Source: Heterotrichella gracilis (lineage: Eukaryota > Sar > Xanthophyceae > Tribonematales > Xanthonemataceae). Taken from it: DNA of 64,000 bases. Below are positions 44,029-55,541 of the stretch, piece by piece. The notes below the pieces were generated by a model. The model did no database searches, was not told the origin of the DNA, and saw only the letters and a program-made list of their open reading frames with translations. Where the stretch lies: positions 104,561 through 168,560 of the forward strand of contig JAULBX010031481.1 in assembly GCA_032358255.1 (NCBI GenBank). The letters are read 5' to 3'. How positions within the stretch are numbered: the stretch's first letter is position 1; the number at the start of each line of letters is the position of its first letter. A program made the translations under genes and the position numbers.

Positions 44029-44737
44029 CCCAACGGGGAGCCTTTTAAACGCTTCAGAGAGCCTTAGTCACATGCACGCATATACAATCTGGCAAGTAAA
44101 CAAGGGGCCCTGGTTCAAGGCTTGCGATATTCAGCCTTCGGAGAGGTGGCATCCAAGTGTTTCTTTGTTAGTGCGCATGTATAGACCTGCGTTTCCGGTG
44201 AAAGGTGCATGCATGCGTCCTGACGTTTGCTATATTTATGCAGTCCTTATTGACCGACTGCTCCTAAACAACAGGCAAACAGCCCGTGTCAAGTCTGCTT
44301 TTGAAACAGCAAATGCCTGGCATATGCATGCATTGTCGCTGTGATATGTACGAATAGTCAGGAGGGGAGGGAAGCAAGAGGCCAGTTGGGCGGAAAAAGT
44401 GGCAAACACGCGTGCACTTTTCAGACGCCTCTTTCGCAAGCAAGCTCATAACCTGCCAGCTTAACTGGTAACTTCTGTTCCACTTTGTTTTGAAAGGCAG
44501 CAGGCTGTGAACGAACGTGTTAGCTAACACGCCCATCCTGACGACGTGGATTGACGTGGCCTTCGTGGCAGGGTGCATCGTTCGTACACTGTCAGCCAAA
44601 TTAGAGGCAAAACTTTAAACGCTCCTCGAGGCAGTTTCTTCAAAGGCGCCAGCACCTTACCTCGCTTGCCACACTCGATGATTTGACCGGTGTTTGCCAG
44701 CCGTCCTTGGCTCCTCACATCGCCTGGAGAGACAGCC
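44029..44737. promoter_or_regulatory. Shared divergent promoter region of TrmH and cryptochrome genes
   Basis: The 709-base spacer separates start codons on opposite strands. It contains two CATGCATG-type clusters, GTGCATGCATGC near 44205 and CATATGCATGCA at 44321-44332. No open frame is credible. Confidence 0.4.
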
Positions 44738-47700
44738 ATGGCGATGCCACCAGGGCCGATGGGACCCCAACCCGTCATGCTGGACACAGTCATCGTGTGG
44801 TTTCGGAGAGACCTCCGGGTAGCCGACAACCCCGCGCTGACAGCAGCCCTGCACTGCGCCAAGACCGTGGTGAGTTGGCAGAGATTTATTGGCGCCCATA
44901 TCAAGGGCCCATTTAGAATATCTGAGCGTATCGGGGCCGAAAATTCGCAATATAGGACGCGTGCTCGCTTTGGGGTGGCAGCTCTTGCCAGCAATGGCAA
45001 GATGCAGTCCTGTTCGTGGCTGGTGGCACGCAGTTTGGTGACCTGTGTATGATGAACCAGTGTCCCATAACACCTCTGCCTTGGCCCCACCTATGATTCA
45101 CGCCTGGGCGTCCCTGGGTGCAGATCCCTGTCTACATATGGGCACCGGAGGAAGAGGGCCAGTTTCAGCCAGGCAGATGCTCCAGGTGGTGGCTCAAGTG
45201 CAGCTTGCAGGCCCTGGAACGTGATTTAAAGGTCCTGGGTAGCAAGCTGTTGTACTTTGCAGCCAACGAGACCAGGCAGGCCCTGCTGCGCCTGGTGGCA
45301 GAAACGCAAGCCAGCGCAGTGTGCTTTAACCACCTGTACGACCCCATCTCCATGGTGCGGGACAACGAGGTGAAGCTGGCCCTTACCAGCGTGGGGGTGC
45401 AGTGCAGAAGCTTCAACTCTGACCTGCTGTACGAGCCCTGGGAGGTGATGGGCAGCAACGGCAAGGCGCTCACGTGCTTTGAGGACTTTTGGGCAAGGTG
45501 AGGGCCAGATACATATGGCACAGTATGTCACCGACCGGAATGGCGGTTACTTCCCATTATCCAGGCAATAAACTGTGTGCAAGGGGGTCACCGCGCCTGG
45601 TTGCAACTCAAGCAGCGGAACAACAGTCTCTTGATCCTTGCATGGGATTGGCTCTTGCTGGGTCACCCACGGTGTCACTCCCCATAGCCATCTCTCTCTC
45701 TTGTGCACTAGTATTAGGCTGAACTTCAGCCACATAATTTGCGCTCTAGTTGACAGCCACGGCAGTGCCAAGGGTTACAAAACCACAGTTTTCAGCGCAG
45801 CGCAAGCAGCTGAGCAGATCCCCCGCGTCTCGCCTCGCAGGGTGGTGGCGCTGCCAGGCTCACCCGCTGTCCCCCTCCCCATTCCGGCGGCCATCTCCCC
45901 TCCCCCTGCCCACCTTGTCGCCCTTGAGCTGAAGGACATTGGCATCATGACAGCGGAGGAGGAGCTGTCCAACCAGCAGCTGGAGCACTCGGTACGCAGG
46001 CTGTTGTCAAACCCTAAACCCTAAAGAAGAAGCAGTTGGGAGCACTCGATAAGCAGGCTGTTGTCGACCCTAAACCCTAGACAACCAGCAGGTGGACCGC
46101 TTGGTACGCACTCTTGTTAACCCTGGCCCTGCACCTGAAGCAGCTGGAGCACTCTGTATGCACCTCTGTCAACCCTGAACCCAAAATATTTAGCAGTTGG
46201 GAGCACTCGGTACACAGGCTGTTGCCCTAGTGCCTGCCGCGCCCATTGCTACCTCCTCTCCTTGTACCTGGTGTTGGTCGCGTTTCAAACGTGGTCCACA
46301 TCACTGTTGGGGCGCACATTTGGTTGGGCCAAGCAAAGCAAGTCATAGGGGGATCCTCACTATCGACATACAGTCCAGAACTAAGGTAAGAAGGACCGCA
46401 AGTGTCTTCTATCAGTTTTCTGGTAGTCAGGTATGCCTTACGAAAGGCTGGTCAAGGACCTACTGCTTTTTGTAAAGCATACAAGGCTACCTTGAAACTG
46501 ATCAAGGACACTTGCAGTTGCTTTACACATAGTTTTGGACCGTGTTCGATAGTGGAAACTCACCTGACTTCCGAACTGTCCCCTCGAGTTGTGTGCCTCC
46601 TGCGCTTCCTGGCGCCTGCCCAGGTTCTGCGACTGTTGCACGCTTTGCCCACTGCTACCTCCTCTGGCGCTGATTCTAATTGTTTTCTTTTTTTTTTGCA
46701 GTGGAGCCCAGGGAGCGCCGGGGCGCACAAGCTGCTGATGAGCTTTGTGATGAAGGGCCTGCACAGCTTTGACCAGGACCGCGCCAAGACTGACCGCGAG
46801 AGCACCTCCAAGCTGTCGCCGCACATACACTATGGGGAGGTCAGCGTGCGACACATATACTACGTGGTGAGTGGGGCGAATTACAGCTATCACCTGGATG
46901 TGAATATCGTCTTTTATGTATTATTACTTGCACGTGGAAGTGATGCTGTGGTTAGAGGGGTTGAATAAGGGTTGGCAGGGTTTGCAAGCTGCAAGGGCGG
47001 ACGCTTTTGATGGGGGCTACGCTGCACAGGCCACCAGCGTCATGCCATGCCCCTGTGCCCTACAAATTACACACTGTCATCACTGCTCCACCTGGCTAGC
47101 TCCAGCTGTATGGAGCTAGCCTCCATAGCCACACCTGCATAGCCCAGCCACTGCTCGTCCACACAGCTGCTTAGCAATGAGCGCAAGCCAGGGTCGCGCA
47201 CCAACAGTATGAGTAGTTTTAGTACTATAAATGGCTGTATAGTTTTATTCTGATATGGTTTTGTGCTGGAATGAACATAATAAAATAACAATAATATAAT
47301 GTGCTCCTTCCGCTCACGCTGCTGTGCCCCCCGCCAGGTGAAGCAAAAGGAGTGGGAGTGGCAGCAGCAGGGCCGCCCCTCCGCCTCAGCCGCCGGCTTC
47401 CTGAAGCAGCTGGGGTACCGCGAGTACTCCCGCTACCTCAGCTTCCACTTCCCATTCACACACGAGCGATCGCTGCTGGAGCACCTGCGCGCATGCCCCT
47501 TCAAGTTCGACATGGGACTCTTCAAGGTGCGCCCTGCTGGTTGTAAAGCAGTAGTAATTCTGTGTGCATTAATCGCGCTTGTGCGAGCCCTTTTGTTTGC
47601 CGGCCAGTGTTTGAACTGGCAACCCTGAATCGTAGACCCTCTAGGGTTTTTAGACTTTAATTCCTAGCTCCTCAACCCTCCCCGCCCACCCTCCAGGCCT

Positions 47701-50020
47701 GCCGCCAGGGCCACACCGGCTACTGTTGTTTTCCGCGACTTTAGTTCTCGCCCCTGATTCAAGCTCCTAAACCCTTCCTTCCACCCGCAGGCCTGGCGCC
47801 AGGGCCGCACGGGGTACCCGCTGGTCGACGCCGGCATGCGCCAGCTGTGGAGCACCGGGTGGATGCACAACCGGCTGCGCGTGGTGTGCGCCTCCTTCCT
47901 GGTCAAGAACCTGCTGCTGCCCTGGCAGTGGGGGCTGAAGCACTACTGGGACGCGCTGCTGGATGCTGACCTGGAGTGCGACGCGCTGGGCTGGCAGTAT
48001 GTGGCGGGCTGCCTGGCAGGTGGGTATGGGGTCTGGGATTGCTGTTTAGGGTTTGGATATGGGGGTTGGGATTGGAAATGGGGTGGGAATGGGGGTGGAA
48101 TGGGATTAGCATGTGTGTGGTGTGCGCCCCTTTTTTCCTGGTCGAATTGCTGCTGCTGCTGTTCTGGTGGTGAGGGCTGAAGCATCTGTGGATGCTGGCC
48201 TGGAGTGCGGCGCGGAGGGCTGGCAACAGCGGGGGAGGGGGTATACGAGTGGGTGGGAATTGGTAGGCATGCGGTGATCAGCACATCCTTCCCATATAAG
48301 AACCTGCTGCTGCACTGCAGTGGGTGCAGCCCCCATTCACCATGTTCTCCCAACCGCTCACCCTCCCCACCTGCCTGCAGATGCGCACCCCTTCAGCTAC
48401 ATGCTTGACCCCGTTGACAAGGAGGCCAAGGTGTTTGACCCCGACGGCAACTTTGTGCGCCGCTGGCTGCCCACGCTGTCCCGCGTGCCCACAAAGTACA
48501 TCCACGCGCCATGGAACGCGCCGGAGCACGTGCTGGACGACGCAGGTGAGAATATGAGACTATAAGAAAATTATCGGTGTGGAGACGCCTCTTTTGTGGA
48601 ATTCAGGACAACATAACCCCGATGCAGTGTTGTATTGGATTTTTTTACCATTTTTGGGTGAGCACATGGGTGCCGAGGTAAATTTCGGGGCCTATGTTGC
48701 GTTTTGCCTGCTAGTGGAATGGTGTGCTTGGTTGTTGTGGGGTCCATACTGGATGCTAGATCATGCTGCATGCGTGTCCTGCTAGGTGTAACAACCCAGC
48801 ATCTCACCCATTGGGCGCAACTGATCTACCTACGCCAAACTGATGTAACTAACCACATATTTTACACATTTCTCCTGCAGGCGTTGTGCTGGGCGACACC
48901 TACCCGCTGCCCATCATATCGCCAGACGAGTCGCGCAACCAGGTGCAGTTTGCCTGCTCGGTCATCGAGCAGTCGCTGTCATCCAAGGCGGCAGACAGGC
49001 TGCCATTCAGGCCCGCATCCAAGGCGGGAGCCAGCTCTGTATGGACCCCCGGGAGCAGCAACCAGATGTACGTCCTGTGGTGCTTGGTGGGATGGGGTGG
49101 CTTGGTGTGGTGTGGGTGATGGTTGCAATGGGCGCAAGGTGTCATCCTAGTTGCGGCTGTGCTTTAATAATTGCCGCTGGGGTAGTTTAAGATGCATGTG
49201 GCGCGCAGCAGCAATATGATGCAGCTGCGCCTGCTGGGTCTTTGCTTCTGATTGACGATGTTTGCGCCATCAACTACAGCGCCTCCCAGGCGTGGCCTGC
49301 CCTGACCCCCCCGTCCAATTTTTTTGCAGGGACGGCCCGCAGCTCCGCCCCTGGACCAACGGCGACGCCTACACCGGGCACCGACTCCAGGAGGTCATCT
49401 GTGGCACCGCTGCGGCAGCGGCCGCCGCCGCCGGGCACGCCGCGGAGGACGGCGCCTCTGGCAACGACAGCGACGAGGAGGTGGTGAGCAACACAGTGGG
49501 CAACAGCATGTGGCCCGAGGACCGCAAGGCGCGCGTGCTGGATTCGAAGCGGCATGCGCGGCCGCCGCCCAGCAACCCTGCTGGTATGTGGGCGTTTGGC
49601 GCATCGCTAGTGACTCGTGGTTGTTGGGTACCAAAGTAGAATCTAAACAGTGGGATGTAATTTGCAATTCAGAAAGTTGCATTTGAAATTCAAACATTAA
49701 CAGTGGCAGGGTGCTCGTGGTTTCATATCTGTAGTGCTTGGCGAGTGCCAACTGTTTCTTGAACTGCAAAACTTTGAAGACCCTGCCTACAGTGCTTGTG
49801 GTTACAAAATCCTGAAAGGCCATTTTAACGTGGATGTGAATGGTTGGGCCTGTCCATTTGTGCAGGTGCGCAGTCCTGCGCCACATTTGCAGTGCCCCGG
49901 TTCTCTTCGGACCGCATGCAGACCTCCAGTCAGGAAGAGGGCAATCAGATGCTGGTACCGGATTGCAATGCGGAGCATTCGACGTGTGAGCCAAACCTGA
50001 AGCGGCCGCGTATGGACTAG
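44738..50020 (+). CDS. CRY: Plant-type cryptochrome blue-light receptor
   Basis: Ten exons join in phase: 44738-44869, 45124-45497, 45841-45991, 46702-46866, 47338-47526, 47791-48019, 48381-48545, 48881-49067, 49330-49583 and 49866-50020, 666 residues. The photolyase-homology region starts TVIVWFRRDLRVADNPAL; NHLYDPISMVRDNEVK and FNSDLLYEPWEV are diagnostic of plant cryptochromes rather than photolyases. The FAD-binding part shows DAGMRQLWSTGWMHNRLRVV, LPWQWGLKHYWDALLDADLE and DALGWQYVAG, including the Asp next to the flavin. After the core, a tail of about 135 residues is Ala-rich, has an acidic patch (NDSDEEVV) and ends KRPRMD, a likely nuclear signal. The tail is far shorter than in Chlamydomonas CPH1 (family knowledge). 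Introns 3, 5 and 6 contain repeated copies of exon edges. Confidence 0.93.
45970..46225 (+). repeat. Array of cryptochrome exon 3 end copies
   Basis: The true exon end and donor, CAGCTGGAGCACTCG|GTACGC (45976-45996), recurs in degenerate form near 46030, 46092, 46140 and 46195 (GGGAGCACTCGATAAGCAGG, GGAGCACTCTGTATGCA, GGGAGCACTCGGTACACAGG). CCCTAAA heptamers separate the first units. Confidence 0.85.
47690..48330 (+). repeat. Copies of parts of cryptochrome exon 6 in both flanking introns
   Basis: Bases 47694-47722 repeat the start of exon 6 (CAGGCCTGCCGCCAGGGCCA). Bases 48117-48225 repeat its middle (GTGTGCGCCCCTTTTTTCCT, then GGATGCTGGCCTGGAGTGCG). A third piece at 48275-48330 repeats CTTCCCATATAAGAACCTGC-type sequence. 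Frames are broken. Confidence 0.8.
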
Positions 50021-51379
50021 CCTGACACCCACAGGGAGTTGGTGGTTGAGCGGGAATGATGCACATGTGCTGCGTTGGGCGGGTTGGCAGCACAGGGGGT
50101 TGCTTTGTAGGGTACTGGCAGCCACTGTCGGGCTGCCTGGTGCTTGTGTGGCTGTGGATTTTGACGATGAATGTTGGTGATGTATGTTTAAACGGTGTGA
50201 ATGCCAGGAAAAGCCTTTTACGGCCAGCTGGTTGAAATGCATGTCATAGCTGGGCTGCGTTGGAAGTTTTGTCTCTATGTTCTTTTTTTTCCGTTGGAGT
50301 GCAGGGTGGTGTTGTCAGCTGGCTGCCAAATGTATGCGCGTCATGAGGGCAGGTGGTTGGAGTTGTTGTTGTGCGAGTTGTGCTCCTTACTGGCACCAGC
50401 ACCCTTTGACATTGTTCAACGGACCAGCCCCTGTTTGCCAGGTTGATAATGTCTTTGATTTTATGGTAGCCCGTATGATCATGGGTGTTTGAAGGTCCCA
50501 ATGTCCTGGATCAAATAAAAATTCCTGTTACAGTGCCCTTGTACATAGGATGTGGAACAGGTCATAGATGGGGTGGACGTCAAGTAGCCTAGGGCAGTCT
50601 AATCTACTCAATGCGTCCACGTGATAAGGAGGTCTGTTTGGACAATTCCCGTTTTGATCATAGAATTTATGCAATTTTACCGCAATTTTTGGAAGATGTA
50701 TACGGAAAGTCTGACGTGTATACAAGGCTTAGGCCTATATCTGGATGCATGTTGGCTGGTTTGGATAATGGATGCAACGCTTTGCAGCTTTTCATGCGTA
50801 AGATTTATAAACCTGAAGCTTTCGATTGACATCATTGCTTTGTGCACTGTTTTTTCTGTTTCCCCTAGGATAAGCCTTAGCCAGCTGATCACGTCTGGCA
50901 GTTGCAGTTGGACTTACTGCATATCCTCTTATCGCACTGCAATATGCGCATTGTGGTGTGTGTTTTCTTCATGGATTGTACTAGGCCCCTGGGTCACCCA
51001 TCGGCAATATATTTTCTCATGGGATCGGATCCTTGTGATGTTTGAATTTATCAACCTTTGGGGCCTTCACAGCTGATTCACGCTAGGTCAGTTTACAATC
51101 CAGGCTTGTAAGCTCTGAGCCCCTGGTGGCACCCATCATGGCAACAAACCAAGAGCCTTTTATTGTCAGTCTGAGAATGATTCTTGCACGGTGTGCCACG
51201 TGATAAAATGTTCCAACAATCCCCCAGCCCTCTGTACATTGCTGGCTTGTGGTGTGCCGCTGTGTGTGCTGGCATTTGTGTTTATCTTTCTACAGCTGCT
51301 TGCGTCAGGACTGCCGCAGGTTGAACCCTCCTGCTGTCCCTCACCAGCACACCCCCAGCAAGCTGGCACATCAGGCTCC
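50021..51379. other. 3' flank of cryptochrome and spacer
   Basis: Probable 3' UTR followed by AT-rich spacer. Plus-strand open frames near 50611-51076 overlap each other in different phases and show no domain. Nothing else recognised. Confidence 0.5.
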
Positions 51380-51720
51380 ATTCAATGACACAGGATCCCC
51401 ATTAGGCGCTGCCGCAGCAGCAGCAGCGGATACCCCATGCATGTGGTTCAACAGCAGCTGCTTGATCAGGTTTCCCTGGGCACAGGGTCCCTACCAGGCG
51501 CTGCAGCAGCAGCAGCGGGCGCCCCATGCGCCAGCTTGTCGTTGAACAGCAGCTGCTTCATCAGGTCTCCATTGGCGTAGGGTCCCCATTAGGCCCAGCA
51601 GCGTGGCCCCAGCGTGATCAGGTTTCCATGGGCACTGGGTCCCCATTAGGCCCAGCAGCAGCAGGTCCCGGCGCCCTCTGCGCCAGCTTGTGGTTGAACA
51701 GCAGCTCCTTGATGACCTGG
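51380..51720 (-). repeat. Tandem copies of the CSN5 C-terminal coding end
   Basis: The last 100 bases of the CSN5 gene and stop (51600-51720) are repeated in degenerate form just downstream: units near 51480-51600 and 51395-51480 share CAGCAGCTGCTTxATCAGG, GGGTCCCCATTAGGC or GATCCCCATTAGGC and CAGCAGCAGCAG. Confidence 0.8.
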
Positions 51721-53383
51721 CTGGACATGCCCTTCACCTGCTCCACCGCCAGCTTGGAGCTGTCCTTGCACACCTTGAGCAGCTGCTGCTCGTCCCTCTT
51801 TTTGTCACCTGGGGCAGGGAGTGGAATGCTGGGGATGACGCACATGGCAAAATTAAACTCGTGTCCCCAGTTAGGGATGGCACATGGCACAATTACATGC
51901 CTGCCCCCGATGGTCATGCATTCAGCTGTTTAAATACTGTTAGTGAATGCACCCCACATGTCGTCATGAAATTACAAGCGTTAGAGTCACATTTGCACAG
52001 CTTGCACCACCCCCTGTCTGACAGGCCCTCCACCATTTTTTGAAAGTGTTAAGGCCTAGCAATAAGCCGGTGGCGGCTGCAATGCCATTTACTGCATTGG
52101 TTGTAGTAACCAGGGCAGCCAAAGATCATTGCATTGCCCTCTCCATACATTATACACAGGTACATATTTACCACATTTACCTGAGGCAGTGAAGCGCCCC
52201 ATTCGGCCTGTGCTGGCCAGGCTCGACTCTGCATTCTCCAGCTTCTCTGCAACGTCCGCAGTCTGATCCGCCACCAGGTCCTTGATCCCCAGCAACGGGG
52301 AGGAGGACAGCGTGTTGACCCAGTACTTGTTCCACAGCAGGTCCAGCATGTGGGAGTCTAAGGAGGACTTGAAGTAGGTGATCTCCAGGGAGTAGTAGGA
52401 CTTGCAGTGCACCCCAAAGTCCTCGATCTTGCTCAGCGGGATGGTTTGGTACTCGGAGGGGCCCTCGTCTGGAGGCTTGTAGCCCTGGGCAGCCGCACCG
52501 TGTCGAGTCGTTTGTCATGCTTTGCAACAGCACTTCAAGATTCAATATTGAATATAAACTAATATAGCAGCTGACAGTTGTGCAACAAGATAGGTGGTGG
52601 TAATGGAATGTTTGCAGTCAAAAATGCTCCATTTACCTCTGGGTACGTCCTGAAAGCCCCAATCTCCACCTTGCCTGCTGCAATGGTTCGGTGTGGGTCC
52701 ACCACAATGGCCAGGAAGGGCTCCTGGTACTGCTGCTGGATCATCTGTGTGGAACAGTCAATCCCAGACAGCCAGCACCCGTACCCAGGGTGACTGTGGT
52801 ACCAGCCCACCATGTTCTCGGGGCGAGACGCAAGCTGCAAGAAATGTCATGGCATCTGAGACCAGAGCAGGAGATGCTGGGGAGGTTTACAGGAGAGCAA
52901 AAGAGGTTGTACTCACTTTGTTGGTTTCTGCGAAGTCCACAATGTACTCGTAGGCCTCTGCCTGGGCGTTCACACGTGTCTCTGTGCCTTCCACAGGCAG
53001 GGCAAAGGCGTCTATGACGATGAAGGTGTCGCCCTGCACCTTGCCTTGGAGCATGCCCATCACCTCCAGGTTGTCCCCAGATTTGGCATGCATCGCCATC
53101 TTCAGCAAAGCCAGCGCAGAGATACGGACACTGCAATACCAATAAGACAGGTCTTAGCAGTTCCTTTGCCTAGTGGATAAAGTAGTGGGTGGTTGCAAAG
53201 CATGACTTACTGCTTGAAGTAGTGGGGATCCTTGCTCCACGGCTTTTGTTGCTGTATGGCTTGCTGCTCCTGGAGGTCGTATTTGAAAAACCCATCAACG
53301 TCACCCTGGGTTCGCTGGATGTTGTTCTCGAGCTCCCAGCGCGCTTGGCTTGCGGATGTTGACGGGCCACCGCCTGATGCCAT
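51618..53383 (-). CDS. CSN5: COP9 signalosome subunit 5 (deneddylase)
   Basis: Five minus-strand exons join in phase: 53383-53211, 53130-52917, 52834-52637, 52484-52181 and 51808-51618, 359 residues, the usual CSN5 length. The MPN domain is complete: [60 protein letters not shown]. The JAMM zinc motif is [16 protein letters not shown] with upstream Glu in LEVMG. CSN5 is the metalloprotease that removes NEDD8 from cullins and so controls SCF ligases, which could include the F-box proteins in this window. The C-terminal helices ([20 protein letters not shown]) anchor it in the complex. The last 20 residues are Ala/Gly/Pro-rich. A CATGCA cluster lies about 130 bases upstream. Confidence 0.95.
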
Positions 53384-54284
53384 TGTTGCGTGCACACCAG
53401 CGACACGGCTGTGTATTGACTATGTGAATTCAGTTATATAAGGAAAGAATACAACCTCGCTGTGAAGAACGCCTCGTTGCCCAATCCCAACAAGCGGGGA
53501 TATGCGTGAGAGCTATATGCATGCAATGCGATGTTCGTGGAAAGTCAGGTGGAAAGCACTGAACCCTATGAAAAGGCGCCACAGTCCAAAAATACAGTTA
53601 CGCAAAACCCATCAAATGAAACAAGTACAGCGAGAGTAAGTCGTGTTCGCTTTGAAGGTTCAAGCCTGCAGGTTTCACTCACCATTGCACGCTGGTGACC
53701 CTAAGGGCGTTTGATCACATTGGCAACTTCAGTAAAATCGGTGTGGGCAGGAACATTTCTGCCATGAGCAGACTGAAGCTGTGGTGCAAGGTGGTTTTGC
53801 ATTCTATGTGAAGCACGCCCACTAGCAACTGCGGTAATGGTGATGGGTGTGGCATCAGCCATGGCCGTTTTTCTAACCGACTCATTTTGTGTGTGGCACC
53901 CTTCACTGTGACCCAACTGGTGTCGCACTGACTGACTGCCACCTGCCACATGGCTGCTGCCGTTCTTGCAAGCAAACTGGTTGCCATCGGATGGGCCCTG
54001 CAGAGTATCAAGCCACAATACACTTGCGTGGCATGTGCATGCGGGGCCACCATGCCACACGGGCGGGTGCAAATGCAGGTGGTGCGACGCGCCAGCACAT
54101 TCCATTCCAACCACCTTACACCACACACACAGCAATGGGAGCTGAGAGCCTGACTCCAACGCGGCATGAAGTCACGTTTGGATAACAATATGTCCAACAC
54201 TGGGGAACACTGAACAAGTCAATTTGCTGTATTGCAAACCCTGCACCTAAAAGTTCTGAGCATAAATTGAGAGGAAAATTCTAA
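53384..54284. other. Spacer between CSN5 and the WNK-like kinase gene
   Basis: The 5' region of CSN5 contains TATATGCATGCAATGC at 53514-53529. Overlapping minus-strand frames at 53701-54200 show no domain and are probably chance. Confidence 0.5.
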
Positions 54285-55541
54285 CTACTGTGAGGAGTTT
54301 GCCAACTTCTCCTTCAGCGCTGCGGCACAAATATCCCGGTCCGTGGAGCTAAGGTCAAACTCGCTGCCGATCTCAGACGCAATGGCATCTGCAGTATCCA
54401 CCTCCGGGTCATAGATAAAGTCAATGGTGCGCGACGCATGGGTGTCCCCATCCTCCGGCTCCTCCCCATCGTACTGCATCTGCAGCCTAAAGTGCAGCTT
54501 GCCATCGTCCTTGGAGCTCCCAGAGAACATGAAGGAATAGTCCTCCCCCCGCACAGTCCCCACCTCACAACTGATATCAGTGGGTGGGGGCTCAAGCTCC
54601 TCAGTGCTCAGGGCCATCTCTCTGGTGGAGGTGACCCGCCCCGACTCAAGCCCGCCCTTGCCCCCCGCCCGGGGCACCACCAGGAAAAAGTCATTGAGCA
54701 GCTCCTCCACCGCAGGCCGGTCCACCTCCGCCGCCAGGCACTTGCCGATGAACTCCTGGGCTGAGTCGTCGTCCACCGATCCCACCAGCTGCTGCCACTC
54801 GTGGTGCAGGGCAGAGTGCTCGATCTGCTTGTTGCAGACAAGCTCCAGGAGGCACAGCCCCAGGGCGAAGACGTCCACCGCCTCGGTGTATTGGTTCTGC
54901 TGCGCCTCCTGCTCGGTGGGCAGTACCCCTGGGGGGAAGCGCTTGGGGATGAGGGTGGCCAGGCCCAGATCCCCAATCTTGATCTCCCCGCTGTGGCCGT
55001 TGATGTAGATCTTGTCTGCCCGCAGGTCCCCATGGATGACCACGGGGGTGCGCTGGTGGAGGTAGAGCAGGCCCATGAGGATCTGCTTGGCCCACTTCTT
55101 GACCGCCTTGATGCCCAGGTGCTTGTGCTTTTGCCGGTAGTCCCGCAGGTTGCCAGAGGTGAAGTACTCGGTGATGAGGTTTATGCACTGCTGCTCAGGG
55201 TCCTCCCAGCACATGTAGCACTTGATGATGTTGGGGTGGTCCAGAGACAGGCCCAGGGACATCTCCTCGCATATCCTGTGCATCTGCTCCTCGCTGAGGT
55301 GGTTCCGTTCCGCAAGGATCTTGCTCCAGGCCACGTCGATGCCCTGCTTCTCATCAAAGCCCTTGAACACAAACTTGAACCTGCCCTGGCCCACCTCCTG
55401 CCTGTATCTGCAGAACCGCCCAGAGGGGTCCAACTCCACTATCTCGTCATCCTCGTCCACGTCAGGCTTCTTTGACGAGCTGTTCTCGGCAAAGGAGCCA
55501 GTGGGTTGGAGGCTGCTGCGCTGCGTATCCTCCATCGGCAT
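54285..55541 (-). CDS. WNK/NRBP-like kinase with degenerate catalytic loop
   Basis: An uninterrupted minus-strand frame of 418 residues from ATG 55541 (MPMEDTQRSS) to TAG; ATG 55535 is an alternative. WNK features: the subdomain I lysine in GQGRFKFVFKGFD, no lysine in the usual subdomain II place (GIDVAWSKI), CINLITEYFTSGNLRDY, KKWAKQILMGLLYLH and GEIKIGDLGLATL. The catalytic loop reads HGDLRADKI instead of HRDLKCDNI, so the HRD Arg, the DLK Lys and the metal-binding Asn are all changed. The activation segment lacks a recognisable GTPEFMAPE. It may be a pseudokinase, as in the animal NRBP relatives. The C-terminus (TIDFIYDPEVDTADAIASEI) resembles the PF2 domain of WNKs. WNKs regulate ion balance and osmotic responses; the role here is unknown. 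Upstream exons are possible. Confidence 0.85.
   Translation of the reverse strand: MPMEDTQRSSLQPTGSFAENSSSKKPDVDEDDEIVELDPSGRFCRYRQEVGQGRFKFVFKGFDEKQGIDVAWSKILAERNHLSEEQMHRICEEMSLGLSLDHPNIIKCYMCWEDPEQQCINLITEYFTSGNLRDYRQKHKHLGIKAVKKWAKQILMGLLYLHQRTPVVIHGDLRADKIYINGHSGEIKIGDLGLATLIPKRFPPGVLPTEQEAQQNQYTEAVDVFALGLCLLELVCNKQIEHSALHHEWQQLVGSVDDDSAQEFIGKCLAAEVDRPAVEELLNDFFLVVPRAGGKGGLESGRVTSTREMALSTEELEPPPTDISCEVGTVRGEDYSFMFSGSSKDDGKLHFRLQMQYDGEEPEDGDTHASRTIDFIYDPEVDTADAIASEIGSEFDLSSTDRDICAAALKEKLANSSQ

Noticed and set aside
53701-54200. Overlapping minus-strand frames of 150-160 codons
   Set aside because: No domain, shared by competing frames, located in the spacer between two well-defined genes.
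54801-55475. 224-codon plus-strand open frame
   Set aside because: Antisense shadow of the GC-rich kinase exon; no domain on the plus strand.
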